Notes under the pieces: model-generated
What the model saw: only the letters and a program-made list of their open reading frames with translations
What the model was told of the DNA's origin: nothing
Databases searched by the model: none
Shown here: positions 27,126 through 35,644 of the stretch, one piece after another
How positions within the stretch are numbered: position 1 is the stretch's first letter
Layout of the letters: each line of letters starts with the position of its first letter
DNA from: an uncultured SAR116 cluster alpha proteobacterium
GTDB lineage: Bacteria > Pseudomonadota > Alphaproteobacteria > Puniceispirillales > Marisalimonadaceae
Length of the DNA stretch: 41,621 nucleotides
Reading direction: 5' to 3'
NCBI GenBank assembly: GCA_902615025.1
Contig: CACMNV010000010.1
Coordinates: 1-41,621, forward strand
Translations under genes and position numbers: made by a program

Positions 27126-27872
27126 ATGACAATTAACATAATTAAGTCAGTTTTATTTAACTTACATTTTTATATACTAACTTTTTTGTTAATTATAGTA
27201 ATGTCACCAGTATTAATACTTCCTTTCTGGTTCATTAAAATTATTGCAAGGATTTGGGCTAAGATTTTAATTTTTGGAATGAAAATTTGGTTAGGTTTAA
27301 ATTTAAAAATAATTGGAAATTATAATAAAAAAAAACCTTGCATTATTGCAGTTAAACATCAATCTGCTTGGGAAACAGTAATATGCACTAGTATATTTGA
27401 CATGCCTTCAATTGTATTAAAAAAAGAATTAATTTATCTACCAATAATAGGATTATATTTTTTAAAGGGAAGGGCGATACCTATCATCAGAGGAAATACA
27501 ATTGAATCATTAAAAAAGATAGTAAAAATGGCAAAAATAAATTTAAAAAAGGGTTCTTCTATTTTAATTTTTCCGCAAGGGACAAGAGTTCCTTTAAATT
27601 CTTCGACAAAGGATTATCCATATCAATCAGGAATTTATTTTTTATATTCTCAATGTAATATCCCAGTAATACCAGTTGCCCACAATGCTGGTTTATTTTG
27701 GCCAAAGAACAGTTTTTTAAAATATCCAAATAGACATAAAACAAAAACTGTTACTTTAGAAATAATGGATGAAATTCCATCAGGGTTAGATAAAAAAACA
27801 TTTATGGATAGATTAGAAAAAAGTGTTGAAAATAAAACTAGAAAACTAATTCAAGAGGAAAGTTATGGATGA
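27126..27872 (+). CDS. plsC: 1-acyl-sn-glycerol-3-phosphate acyltransferase
   Basis: Acylates lysophosphatidic acid to phosphatidic acid in phospholipid synthesis at the inner membrane. The 248-residue product has an N-terminal hydrophobic segment (about residues 12-40), acyltransferase block I as KHQSAWE near residue 77, block II around IIRGNTIESLKK, block III IFPQGTRVP and block IV IPVIPVAHNAG. In block I the usual H-x4-D is H-x4-E, a conservative change I believe also occurs in alphaproteobacterial homologues. The stop overlaps the start of the DUF2237 gene by 8 bases. Confidence 0.92.
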   Translation: MTINIIKSVLFNLHFYILTFLLIIVMSPVLILPFWFIKIIARIWAKILIFGMKIWLGLNLKIIGNYNKKKPCIIAVKHQSAWETVICTSIFDMPSIVLKKELIYLPIIGLYFLKGRAIPIIRGNTIESLKKIVKMAKINLKKGSSILIFPQGTRVPLNSSTKDYPYQSGIYFLYSQCNIPVIPVAHNAGLFWPKNSFLKYPNRHKTKTVTLEIMDEIPSGLDKKTFMDRLEKSVENKTRKLIQEESYG

Positions 27873-28272
27873 CACATATCATAGACGAATTAATCATCAA
27901 CTAAATGTTTTTAATAAACCTTTGCATAGTTGTAATTGTAATAAAACTCTTATTGAAAGGAAAAAATTGACCGGAATTTACAGAGATGGTTACTGTAAAA
28001 CAGAAAAAAATGATTTTGGGTTACATACAGTTTGCTCAATCATGACTGATGAATTTTTAGAATTTAGTAAATCTGTTGGTAATAATTTATCAGATCCAGT
28101 TCCTGAATATAATTTTTCTGGGGTTTCATCAGGTGATCGATGGTGTTTATGTGCCGAAAGGTGGAAGCAAGCCTATTTTTCAAATAAAGCGCCCAGAGTA
28201 ATTTTAGAATCAACAAACATCTTAACTCTTTCAGTGATAGAGTTTAGTATATTAAAAAAATTTTCTTATTAG
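27865..28272 (+). CDS. DUF2237 family protein
   Basis: A 135-residue protein of unknown function matching the DUF2237 family: the segment FGLHTVCSIMTDEFLEFSK, then GNNLSDPVPEYNFSG, GDRWCLCAERWKQAY and APRVILESTN, with conserved cysteines and a tryptophan in RWCLCA. No signal peptide or membrane segment is seen, so it is probably cytoplasmic. The conserved Cys pair and N-terminal Cys residues (HSCNCNK) might bind a metal; that is an inference. It overlaps plsC by 8 bases and is followed after 21 bases by a 62-codon gene. Confidence 0.85.
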   Translation: MDDTYHRRINHQLNVFNKPLHSCNCNKTLIERKKLTGIYRDGYCKTEKNDFGLHTVCSIMTDEFLEFSKSVGNNLSDPVPEYNFSGVSSGDRWCLCAERWKQAYFSNKAPRVILESTNILTLSVIEFSILKKFSY

Positions 28273-28293
28273 AAACAATGAAAGGTAAAAATT

Positions 28294-28482
28294 ATGCATT
28301 TAGATCAAGTTGTTAATGTACATTGTACTGATACAGACAAGCAAAACAAAGGTAGAGTTGTTAGAATGCATCCTAATGGAATTGATGTCGAATTAAATGA
28401 TATAATTTTAAAATTTAATAAATTAAAACCAAATTTATATGTTTGTAATTATTCAGGATTAGAGTTAGTTATAAACACTTAA
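28294..28482 (+). CDS. Small protein of unknown function, 62 residues
   Basis: No family is recognised. The product is short, without signal peptide or membrane segment, and alternates hydrophobic and polar residues in a way that suggests a small beta barrel: VNVHCTDTD, KGRVVRMHPNGIDVEL, IILKFNKLKPNLYVC. A GAAAGG ribosome binding site precedes the ATG. It follows the DUF2237 gene by 21 bases and ends one base from the convergent bactofilin gene. Position and codon use like its neighbours support a real gene. An SH3- or KOW-like nucleic acid binding role is possible but unsupported. Confidence 0.65.
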   Translation: MHLDQVVNVHCTDTDKQNKGRVVRMHPNGIDVELNDIILKFNKLKPNLYVCNYSGLELVINT

Positions 28483-28483
28483 A

Positions 28484-28897
28484 TTATTTTTGGTTAGAAT
28501 TAGCTATATCGATAATTTTATCGTCTTTTTGTTTTTCTCTTCTTTTCATTCCCGCAACATCAATAATTCCGCCCTCAAATACAGCTAGCTGATTATATGT
28601 GATATCCCCAGATATTTTTCCATTTTCCATGATAATTATATTATCAGCATCCACATTTCCATTAACAAATCCAGAAATTATCAATTCTTCAGTTTTTAAT
28701 TCGCCCTCAAAAATGCCATCAGTGTCTACAATGGTTTGATCTGCTTTCAAGCTACCAACAAATTTATTTTTTAAAACAATAGTTCCAGAAGTTGAATACT
28801 TCCCCTCAAAAATACCATCTCCATCTAATTGGGAACAAGTTTCGATGTTTTTAATTTTATCCTTTAATGGTGAAGATATTCTGCTAATTTTGATCAT
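28484..28897 (-). CDS. Bactofilin family cytoskeletal protein
   Basis: Bactofilins polymerise without nucleotides into filaments that position cell wall enzymes, stalks or chromosome partners. The 137-residue product is mostly a right-handed beta-helix: repeated hydrophobic-glycine rungs such as GDGIFEGKYSTSGTIVLK, GSLKADQTIVDTDGIFEGELK, GFVNGNVDADNIIIMENGKISGDI and AVFEGGIIDVAGMK. Short disordered tails flank the domain; the C-terminal tail is charged (KRREKQKDDK). The gene stands alone between two plus-strand genes and is divergent from nudC. There is no neighbouring M23 peptidase gene, which often accompanies bactofilins. Confidence 0.9.
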   Translation of the reverse strand: MIKISRISSPLKDKIKNIETCSQLDGDGIFEGKYSTSGTIVLKNKFVGSLKADQTIVDTDGIFEGELKTEELIISGFVNGNVDADNIIIMENGKISGDITYNQLAVFEGGIIDVAGMKRREKQKDDKIIDIANSNQK

Positions 28898-28994
28898 TTT
28901 TCATCTAAACAATTTAAGTGTAATTCTGCAAGTTAAATCTTAATTTTTTTTATTGTTGATAGAGATTTATTCATAATATAAAAGTTAAACCTCT

Positions 28995-29924
28995 ATGGAA
29001 AAGATTTATTACAATAACCAGCTTTTAAAAAGATCATCTGAATTAAGGAAAGATGAAAATTTTTTAAAAAGTATTTTAGATAGTGAAGATGTAAATTTTA
29101 TCCCAATGAAAGATGATGAAAATTATTTCATATCAGGAAAAGAAGAAATTAAACCTCTTATTCTTACAAGGCGAGAATTAGAACGTTATATAAAGGATAT
29201 AAGCTTAGATAAAATGATTTTTTTAGGAAAAATAAATGAAAAGTTTTATTTTTCTATAAATATAAAATCAAAAATTGAGAAGAATACTTTTATTAATCAA
29301 GGTGATATTATTACTGATCAATTAAGAAATGTCATTGGAAGTTTAACAGAATTGGATAGTTCTTATTTAGCATTGGCTAAAGGCATGACTTTTTGGCATG
29401 AAAAAAACAAGTTTTGCGGTGTATGTGGATCAAAAACCAAAATGGAAGAAGCTGGTTTTGTTTTAAGATGTGTTAATAAAAATTGTAATCAAAGCCACTT
29501 TCCAAGAACCGACCCAGCTATCATAACACTTGTTTCAAATAAAGATAAGGTTTTATTAGCACGTTCGTCTAGGTTCCCTCAAAAAATGTATAGTACTCTA
29601 GCTGGGTTTGTTGAACCTGGAGAAAGTCTTGAATTAGCTTTAAAAAGAGAGGTTTATGAAGAGGTTGGAGTCAATGTCTATAAAATTGAATATTTTCAGT
29701 CTCAACCTTGGCCATTTCCAGCATCTTTAATGCTTGGATTTTTTGCGGAAACAGAAGATACTGATTTAAATATAGATGAAGATGAAATAGAAGATGCAAA
29801 TTGGTTTAATATCAGTCAATTAAAAGATTTGACGCATCCTGAGATTAAGGATGGATTTAAACTTCCTAGGTTCGACTCTATTGCAAGAAGACTGGTAAAT
29901 GATTGGATTAGAAGATATGAATAA
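28995..29924 (+). CDS. nudC: NADH pyrophosphatase / RNA deNADding enzyme NudC
   Basis: A Nudix hydrolase that splits NADH and removes NAD caps from RNA. The 309-residue product has an N-terminal domain, a four-cysteine zinc ribbon (CGVCGS, then C-VNKN-C near bases 29415-29485), the DPAIITLV entry to the Nudix fold, a complete Nudix box GFVEPGESLELALKREVYEEVG, and the NudC-specific SQPWPFPAS sequence just after it. The stop overlaps the start of the OYE-type gene by 8 bases, so the two are probably cotranscribed. Upstream it is divergent from the bactofilin gene. Confidence 0.95.
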   Translation: MEKIYYNNQLLKRSSELRKDENFLKSILDSEDVNFIPMKDDENYFISGKEEIKPLILTRRELERYIKDISLDKMIFLGKINEKFYFSINIKSKIEKNTFINQGDIITDQLRNVIGSLTELDSSYLALAKGMTFWHEKNKFCGVCGSKTKMEEAGFVLRCVNKNCNQSHFPRTDPAIITLVSNKDKVLLARSSRFPQKMYSTLAGFVEPGESLELALKREVYEEVGVNVYKIEYFQSQPWPFPASLMLGFFAETEDTDLNIDEDEIEDANWFNISQLKDLTHPEIKDGFKLPRFDSIARRLVNDWIRRYE

Positions 29925-31002
29925 AAATAAAATCTTTGAAAAAATTAAAATTAAAGATACTGAATTTTCTAATAGGATTGTTGTATCCCCTATGTGCCAA
30001 TATTCTGCAAAAGATGGTTTGATGAATGATTGGCATTTTCAACATTTATCACAATTTGGTTTTAGTGGTGCAGGCTTAGTGGTGATCGAATCAACTGCTG
30101 TAGAAAATATTGGAAGAATCACCCATAATTGTACTGGAATTTATAATGATGATTGCCTTTCATTAATTAAAACTGTAATTGAGAAAGTCAAAGCCATCTC
30201 ATTAAATCAAGTAAAGTTCGGAATTCAGCTTGGACACGCCGGCAGAAAAGCATCTACTCAGAGACCTTGGGAGGGAAGATCTTATCTAAGAAATAATCAA
30301 AATCCTTGGAAAACTATCGCACCATCCGCAATTCCATTTGACAAAGATTGGCCAATTCCACGAGAGATGAATGATGAAGATTTGCAAAGGGTAAAAACAG
30401 CTTTCATTGATGCAACAAAAAAAAGTCTTAAAGCTGGATTTGATTTGATTGAAATACATGCTGCACATGGATATTTATTACATCAATTTCTATCGCCAAT
30501 ATCAAATCAAAGAAAAGATAAATATGGAGGGAGTCTTGATAATAGAATGAGATACCCTTTGGAAGTTTTTGAGGAAGTAGTTAAAGTTTCAGGTAATTTG
30601 CCTATTGGAATGAGAATTACTGGAACAGAATGGGAAGAACATGGAATTGAAATAGAAGATGCATTAATTTTTTCTAAACAACTTAAAAACTTAGGTTGTG
30701 ATTATGTTTGCGTTTCAAGTGGTGGCAATACACCAACTCCTAGAATACCAGTTAAAGAGCATTATCAAGTACATTTATCGAAGCATATAAAACAAAATTC
30801 AGATATCTTAACTAGAACAGTTGGAATGATAACAGACCCAATTAAAGCAAATAAAATACTTGAAAATGACGAAAGTGATATGATTGCAATGGCAAGAGCG
30901 TTTCTATCTAATCCTAGATGGGTTTGGGATGCTGCTGATGTTTTAGGTGCTGAAATTGAAACTCCTAATCAATATGCAAGACGTTTTAAAAAATCAATTT
31001 AA
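29917..31002 (+). CDS. NADH:flavin oxidoreductase, Old Yellow Enzyme family (YqjM-like)
   Basis: An FMN-dependent ene-reductase reducing activated carbon-carbon double bonds such as those of enones. The preferred start gives 361 residues; the frame also opens at 29899, but the ATG at 29917 overlaps the nudC stop and has AGAAG upstream. Features of the YqjM subclass are visible: SPMCQYSA with the regulatory Cys and Tyr, FGIQLGHAGRKA, the substrate-binding pair in IHAAHGYLLHQFLSP, NQRKDKYGGSLDNR and the late MARAFLSNPRW. The natural substrate is unknown; the SDR, CoA-transferase and crotonase nearby suggest a role in a catabolic path. Confidence 0.9.
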   Translation: MNKNKIFEKIKIKDTEFSNRIVVSPMCQYSAKDGLMNDWHFQHLSQFGFSGAGLVVIESTAVENIGRITHNCTGIYNDDCLSLIKTVIEKVKAISLNQVKFGIQLGHAGRKASTQRPWEGRSYLRNNQNPWKTIAPSAIPFDKDWPIPREMNDEDLQRVKTAFIDATKKSLKAGFDLIEIHAAHGYLLHQFLSPISNQRKDKYGGSLDNRMRYPLEVFEEVVKVSGNLPIGMRITGTEWEEHGIEIEDALIFSKQLKNLGCDYVCVSSGGNTPTPRIPVKEHYQVHLSKHIKQNSDILTRTVGMITDPIKANKILENDESDMIAMARAFLSNPRWVWDAADVLGAEIETPNQYARRFKKSI

Positions 31003-31011
31003 TATTTTTCG

Positions 31012-31806
31012 TCATGGTGTGGTTGCTGTTAAGCCTCCATCAACTATAATCTCAGTACCTGTAATATATTTTGCTTCATCGGATGCTAAAAATAAAACTG
31101 CGTGCGCCACATCAAATGAACTGCCCATTTTTTTCATAGGAACTTGATTATTTCTTGTTTTTACGAATTCCTCATATTTCCCGTCAGCATATTTTTTTGC
31201 AAGTCTTTGAACAAGAGGAGTGTGCATTAATCCAGGGACAACACAATTTAATCTTATTTTATTCTCTGCATGAATAATTGCTGTTGTTTTAGTCATTTGC
31301 ATTAAGGCTGCTTTAGATGCACTATAACCGACCTGAGGCTTGCCTACATATCTCATTCCAGCTACAGATGAAATATTCACAATAGATCCACCACCATTTT
31401 TTTTCAATGTTGGTATAATTTGTTTGATAGCAAAAAAAGCAGTATCTAAATTTGTACTAAATTGTTCTCTCCAAACATCATAATCCATAACTTCAGGGTC
31501 ACCTGGTTCAGATCTACCTACATTGTTAACTAAAATATTAATTTTTTCATGTTGCTTTGTTACATTTTTGAAAAAAGAGTCTACATCTTTTTTATTAGAC
31601 ATATTTACTTCATGAATTTCACATTTATTGTTTTCTTTAAGAATAAAATCCTGCGTATTTTTTGCTGCTTTATAATTTAAATCTGTACCTATAACTTTTG
31701 CTCCTTGCCTTGCTAGCAAAGTTGCAATAGCTCTACCGTTTCCCCAGCCTTCACCTTCAGATCCGCATCCTGTTACAATGGCAGTTTTACCATCTAAATT
31801 TAACAT
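31012..31806 (-). CDS. SDR-family oxidoreductase
   Basis: An NAD(P)-dependent alcohol or ketone oxidoreductase of the classical SDR type, 264 residues with the start at 31806. The cofactor loop is extended, TGCGSEGEGWGNGRA, a variant seen in SDRs that act on hydroxy acids or diols; then NNVGRSEP, the catalytic serine in ISSVAG and the Y-x3-K motif in YSASKAA. An in-frame ATG at 31845 is rejected, because a TATAAT lies two bases upstream of it, so transcription probably begins downstream of that codon. It converges with the OYE gene 9 bases away and is divergent from the nitroreductase. Confidence 0.88.
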   Translation of the reverse strand: MLNLDGKTAIVTGCGSEGEGWGNGRAIATLLARQGAKVIGTDLNYKAAKNTQDFILKENNKCEIHEVNMSNKKDVDSFFKNVTKQHEKINILVNNVGRSEPGDPEVMDYDVWREQFSTNLDTAFFAIKQIIPTLKKNGGGSIVNISSVAGMRYVGKPQVGYSASKAALMQMTKTTAIIHAENKIRLNCVVPGLMHTPLVQRLAKKYADGKYEEFVKTRNNQVPMKKMGSSFDVAHAVLFLASDEAKYITGTEIIVDGGLTATTP

Positions 31807-31846
31807 TAATTTTTTCTTTCTAATCGTATGTTTTAATTCTAACATA

Positions 31847-31854
31847 ATTATAAT
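31847..31854. promoter_or_regulatory. Palindromic -10 element between divergent SDR and nitroreductase genes
   Basis: ATTATAAT is its own reverse complement, so a perfect TATAAT reads in both directions (31849-31854 plus, 31852-31847 minus). It lies between two divergent genes and predicts start sites near 31861 and 31840. The -35 hexamers are poor on both sides. Confidence 0.35.
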
Positions 31855-31870
31855 AAAATTTTAAATTTTT

Positions 31871-32704
31871 ATGATTGATATCAAAGATCTCATTAAAAGT
31901 AGATATGCACAAGATAGTGATTTGAAAAAATCTTTTGATATGCCTAATTCTGTATCTAAAAGAATATTAAGAAAATCTTGTCGCAAATTTAAAAAATCAA
32001 AAATTTCAAAAGAAATTTTGATATCTTTAATAGCTTCAGCTCAAGCTGCCCCTTCAAAGTCTAATCTTCAGCAATATTCTATTTTATTAATTAAAAATAA
32101 AGAAATTAAAAATAAATTAAGTAAACTTTTGGGGAAAACAGCATGGGCTTTAGAAGCACCTTTATTTTTTCTTTTTTTAGCAGATATAAGAAGAAATCAA
32201 ATTATTACAAAATATAAAAGTTATGAATATAAAAATAATAGTATTGATTATTTTATGAATGCCGTAATTGATGCTTCACTTGCTATGCAAAATTTCATTA
32301 ATAGTGCAGAAGAGTTTGGATTAGGAATTTGTCCAATTAGTCTAGTTAGAAACCACTTAGATAATGTTAAGAAAATGTGCCATTTACCCGAAGGTGTATT
32401 TCCAATAGCAGGGCTTAGTGTTGGTTGGCCTGATGAAGATAATGAAGTTTCAATTAGGTTGCCCATGAAAGTGGTTTTTCATGAAGATTTTTATAACGAT
32501 AAAGATATGTTAAAGCAAATTGATCAATATGATAAAACCATTGAACGTGTTCAACCAATTCCAAAATCAAAACAAAGACATGTAAATGTTTATGGGTTTA
32601 ACGAAAAAAACACTTGGTCTGAAAATATCTCAAGACAAATGTCATTACCAGAGAGAAAAGAGTTTAAAAAGTGGTTAAAATCTCATGGATTTAATCTAGA
32701 TTAA
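31871..32704 (+). CDS. Nitroreductase-family FMN oxidoreductase
   Basis: A 277-residue protein of the nitroreductase fold, which uses FMN and NAD(P)H on nitro, quinone or flavin substrates. Visible are the FMN-phosphate segment SCRKFKKSKIS near residue 36, AQAAPSKSNLQQYSILLI (the typical APS-x-x-x-QP/QY block), the dimer helix DASLAMQNFINSAEEFGLGICPI and PIAGLSVGWPDE. The C-terminal 65 residues form an extension resembling NfsA-like members. No Shine-Dalgarno sequence precedes the ATG. The stop overlaps the end of the convergent hydrolase gene by four bases. The substrate is unknown. Confidence 0.87.
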   Translation: MIDIKDLIKSRYAQDSDLKKSFDMPNSVSKRILRKSCRKFKKSKISKEILISLIASAQAAPSKSNLQQYSILLIKNKEIKNKLSKLLGKTAWALEAPLFFLFLADIRRNQIITKYKSYEYKNNSIDYFMNAVIDASLAMQNFINSAEEFGLGICPISLVRNHLDNVKKMCHLPEGVFPIAGLSVGWPDEDNEVSIRLPMKVVFHEDFYNDKDMLKQIDQYDKTIERVQPIPKSKQRHVNVYGFNEKNTWSENISRQMSLPERKEFKKWLKSHGFNLD

Positions 32705-33567
32705 TTAATTATTTCTTTTATAAGATTGTTAAATCTATCTGGTTTTTCATACATAATCCAATGTCCAGCATCAATCTCAACATGAATTCGTACATCCTTA
32801 GATGCTTCTCTAAAAAGAGAAATTCTTTCTTCTAAATAAGGGCCAACTGTTGCATCTTTTTCTCCAAAAATTAGATAAGGGATTATATCTTGTTTTTCTA
32901 GTATTTTTATTAGAGTATTAGTAGCTGATATAGGTCTACTTTTAAGCCTGTGATTATTTGTGTTTTCTAATTGTATGTATAAGGATAACAGATCAATATT
33001 TTTTGGGTTGTTAATCATTAAGATTTTTAGATTTTCAAAATGTGCTTTTAAAATTTCTTCAAAAGACATTTTAGGTGTTCGTCGAACCATTTCTCTCATT
33101 GGTCCTCTTCTTGCACCTGTTCCACCAGGTCCAACCAAAATTAAATTTTTCAATTTAATTCCTTTTTTTAAAAACTGGTAAGAAAGATGTCCTGAAATTA
33201 AAGCTCCAAACGAAAACCCAACTAAATTTATATTATCTAAATCAGTAATATTTAGTTTCCTAAAAGTTTGATAAAGATTTAAAGATATATTTTCTGGCGT
33301 GTGATCAGATTTTAAATCTGAAGACTCTCCAAACCCTGGCATGTCAGGGACTAAAATTTGATAATCTTTTGCTAAGTATATAACTTGTTTAATCCAATGT
33401 CTCCAAGATCCATAACCACCATGTAAAAAAATAATAGGTTGTCCTTTTCCCCAAATTCTCCAACAAACAGTAGTTTCATCGGTACTTATGAATAATTTTT
33501 TTGACCCTTTCTCAAATTCTTCAATTTCTTTTTGCAATTTTTTTTCGTTAAATTTTTCTATTTTCAT
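32701..33567 (-). CDS. Alpha/beta hydrolase
   Basis: A 288-residue serine hydrolase without signal peptide. The fold is shown by FLHGGYGSWRHW (oxyanion loop), LVPDMPGFGES, the nucleophile elbow GFSFG, the acid in IFGEKDATVG and the catalytic histidine in DAGHWIMYEKPD. The pattern resembles carbon-carbon bond hydrolases and esterases of aromatic degradation, but the family is too broad to assign a substrate. The first 30 residues form an extra charged helix before the domain. It is divergent from the CoA-transferase gene (80 bases) and overlaps the nitroreductase gene at its 3' end. Confidence 0.88.
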   Translation of the reverse strand: MKIEKFNEKKLQKEIEEFEKGSKKLFISTDETTVCWRIWGKGQPIIFLHGGYGSWRHWIKQVIYLAKDYQILVPDMPGFGESSDLKSDHTPENISLNLYQTFRKLNITDLDNINLVGFSFGALISGHLSYQFLKKGIKLKNLILVGPGGTGARRGPMREMVRRTPKMSFEEILKAHFENLKILMINNPKNIDLLSLYIQLENTNNHRLKSRPISATNTLIKILEKQDIIPYLIFGEKDATVGPYLEERISLFREASKDVRIHVEIDAGHWIMYEKPDRFNNLIKEIIN

Positions 33568-33647
33568 AATAGCACCATGTGATAAGGTATTATTATTGAT
33601 ATAAATAAATTTTTACAATTAATTAATTATAATCTAAAGGATTTCGT

Positions 33648-34841
33648 ATGCCTCATATCTCTGCATCAGAAGCATTATCACATATAACTGTACTCGATCT
33701 TACTCGTGTTAGATCAGGTCCAACAGCTGTAAGGCAATTAGCTGACTGGGGAGCTAATGTGATCAAAATTGAACCTCCTGAGAGTATTGAACCAGATGGG
33801 TCTTTAGGTGCATCTAGAGATACTGCTGATTTCCAAAATTTGCATAGAAATAAAAGAAGTTTAACCCTTAATTTAAAAGATAAAAAAGCAATTGAAATAT
33901 TCTATAGACTTGTTGAAAAAAGTGATGTTGTGGTAGAAAATTTTAGGCCTGATGTTAAAGATAGATTAGGGATTAATTATAGTAAATTAGAGAAAATAAA
34001 TCCTAAGATTATTTTGGCTAGTATATCAGGCTTTGGTCAAGATGGACCTTACGGGAAAAGACCTGGATTTGATCAAATAGCACAAGGGATGGGGGGCTTA
34101 ATGAGTATAACAGGAGCCCCTGGTGAAGGTCCTATGAGAGTAGGCGTTCCAATAGCTGATTTAACAGCTGGGTTATTTTGTGCCATGGGGATACAAACAG
34201 CATTAATTGAAAGAGAAAAATCTGGTAAAGGACAATGGGTGATAACTTCATTATTACAGGCACAAATATTTATGTTAGATTTTCAAGCTGCAAGATGGTT
34301 ATGCGAAAAAATAGTTCCAAAACAAGCAGGTAATAATCATCCAACAAGTGTTCCTACAGGAGTTTTTAAAACATCTAATGGAGCAATTAATCTTGGCGTT
34401 GCTGGTGAAACGATTTGGAAGAGGTTTGCAGAAGCCGTAAATAAAAAAGAATGGTTAGAAATGCCAGAATTTTCTAGTGCAAAGGCTAGATTAGAAAATA
34501 GAGATTATCTTAATGATTTAATTGAAGAAGTAACTTCTAAAAAAACAAGTGAAGAATGGGTTGATGAATTAGAAAAAGTAGGTTGTCCATGTGGTCCAAT
34601 ATATTCAATTGATGAAGTATTTGATGATCCACAAGTTAAGCACTTAAATATGGCTAAAGAAATTAATACTGATCCATTTGGTAAAACATGTCTTGTAAAT
34701 CAACCATTCAATTTGAATAGAACTCCAAATGAATTTAAACAAAAGCCTCCTAAAAAAGGAGAGCATACTAAAGAAATATTAAATGAATTAGGTATTAAAG
34801 ATGATGAATTAAGTTCTTTAGAACAACATAATATTATTTAA
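33648..34841 (+). CDS. CaiB/BaiF-family (class III) CoA-transferase
   Basis: Moves CoA between carboxylic acids through an aspartyl-CoA intermediate. The 397-residue product has the N-terminal VLDLTRVRSGPTAVRQLADWGA and VIKIEPPE, NLHRNKRSLTLNLK, VVVENFRPDV, the GFGQDGPYGKRPGFDQIAQ segment and the catalytic aspartate in GVPIADLTAG near residue 175. AAAGGA lies seven bases before the ATG. A crotonase-fold gene follows after 13 bases, so the pair likely activates and then processes the same acid. The protein is intact and of normal length; the acid is unknown. Confidence 0.92.
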   Translation: MPHISASEALSHITVLDLTRVRSGPTAVRQLADWGANVIKIEPPESIEPDGSLGASRDTADFQNLHRNKRSLTLNLKDKKAIEIFYRLVEKSDVVVENFRPDVKDRLGINYSKLEKINPKIILASISGFGQDGPYGKRPGFDQIAQGMGGLMSITGAPGEGPMRVGVPIADLTAGLFCAMGIQTALIEREKSGKGQWVITSLLQAQIFMLDFQAARWLCEKIVPKQAGNNHPTSVPTGVFKTSNGAINLGVAGETIWKRFAEAVNKKEWLEMPEFSSAKARLENRDYLNDLIEEVTSKKTSEEWVDELEKVGCPCGPIYSIDEVFDDPQVKHLNMAKEINTDPFGKTCLVNQPFNLNRTPNEFKQKPPKKGEHTKEILNELGIKDDELSSLEQHNII

Positions 34842-34854
34842 GTAGAGGAATAAG

Positions 34855-35643
34855 ATGACAACAAACAAAATGATTTTGAATATTAAGAGCAATGTTGCTT
34901 ACATAACTTTTAATAATCCAGAAAAGCATAACGCTGTATCTTTGGATATGTGGGATAGTTTAGAAGAAATGTTAAATCAATGCGAAAAAGATCATAATGT
35001 TAGAGTTGTTGTTTTAAATGGGGCAGGTGGAAAATCTTTTGTATCAGGAGCAGATATTTCAAAATTTGAAAAAGAACGGTCTACAAAAGAAGCTGTTTCA
35101 CATTACAATAATAGAACTCAAAAAGTTTATGAAAGGTTAGAATCATTCCCAAAGCCAACAATTGCAATGATTGATGGCTATTGTATAGGTGGCGGACTAA
35201 ATGTTGCTGTTTGTTGTGATATTAGGATATGTTCAAAAAAGTCTCAATTTGCAATGCCTGCAGCTAAATTATCATTAGGTTATCCTTTTTCATCTATAAA
35301 AAGATTGTTCGATATAATGGGTCCAGGGATGTCAAAGCATTTTATGTTTACTGCTGAAAGAATATTAGCTGATGAAGCTTTGTCCTGTGGATTGGTTCAA
35401 AAACTTGTAGAAGATGGAAATCTAGAAGAGTTTGTAAATCATTATGCTGAAAAAATCGCTGGAAATGCTCCGTTGACTATTAAAGCTATGAAAAATATTG
35501 GAATTGAAATTTTAAAAAATCCAAATGATAGAAATTTAGATGAATGTAAAAAATTAGCAGAAGCTTGTTTTGACAGTAATGACTATGTTGAAGGAAGAAG
35601 AGCTTTTATGGAAAAAAGAAAGCCAAATTTTAAAGGAAATTAA
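34855..35643 (+). CDS. Enoyl-CoA hydratase/isomerase (crotonase) family protein lacking both hydratase glutamates
   Basis: A 262-residue crotonase-fold protein acting on an acyl-CoA. The oxyanion-hole segments are intact: SGADIS near residues 64-69 and IDGYCIGGG near 106-114. The two catalytic glutamates of rat-type enoyl-CoA hydratase (E144 in GGGCE, E164 in the QPE segment) correspond here to Asn116 in GGGLN and Ala136 in MPAAK, with the same spacing of 20 residues. It is therefore unlikely to be an ordinary hydratase; isomerase, decarboxylase, dehalogenase or hydrolase chemistry is possible. GAGG precedes the ATG, and it forms an operon with the CoA-transferase. Confidence 0.9.
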   Translation: MTTNKMILNIKSNVAYITFNNPEKHNAVSLDMWDSLEEMLNQCEKDHNVRVVVLNGAGGKSFVSGADISKFEKERSTKEAVSHYNNRTQKVYERLESFPKPTIAMIDGYCIGGGLNVAVCCDIRICSKKSQFAMPAAKLSLGYPFSSIKRLFDIMGPGMSKHFMFTAERILADEALSCGLVQKLVEDGNLEEFVNHYAEKIAGNAPLTIKAMKNIGIEILKNPNDRNLDECKKLAEACFDSNDYVEGRRAFMEKRKPNFKGN

Positions 35644-35644
35644 A

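Noticed and set aside
29899-29916. A six-codon N-terminal extension of the OYE protein from ATG 29899
   Set aside because: The ATG at 29917 has a better-placed AGAAG and the usual short overlap with the upstream stop codon.
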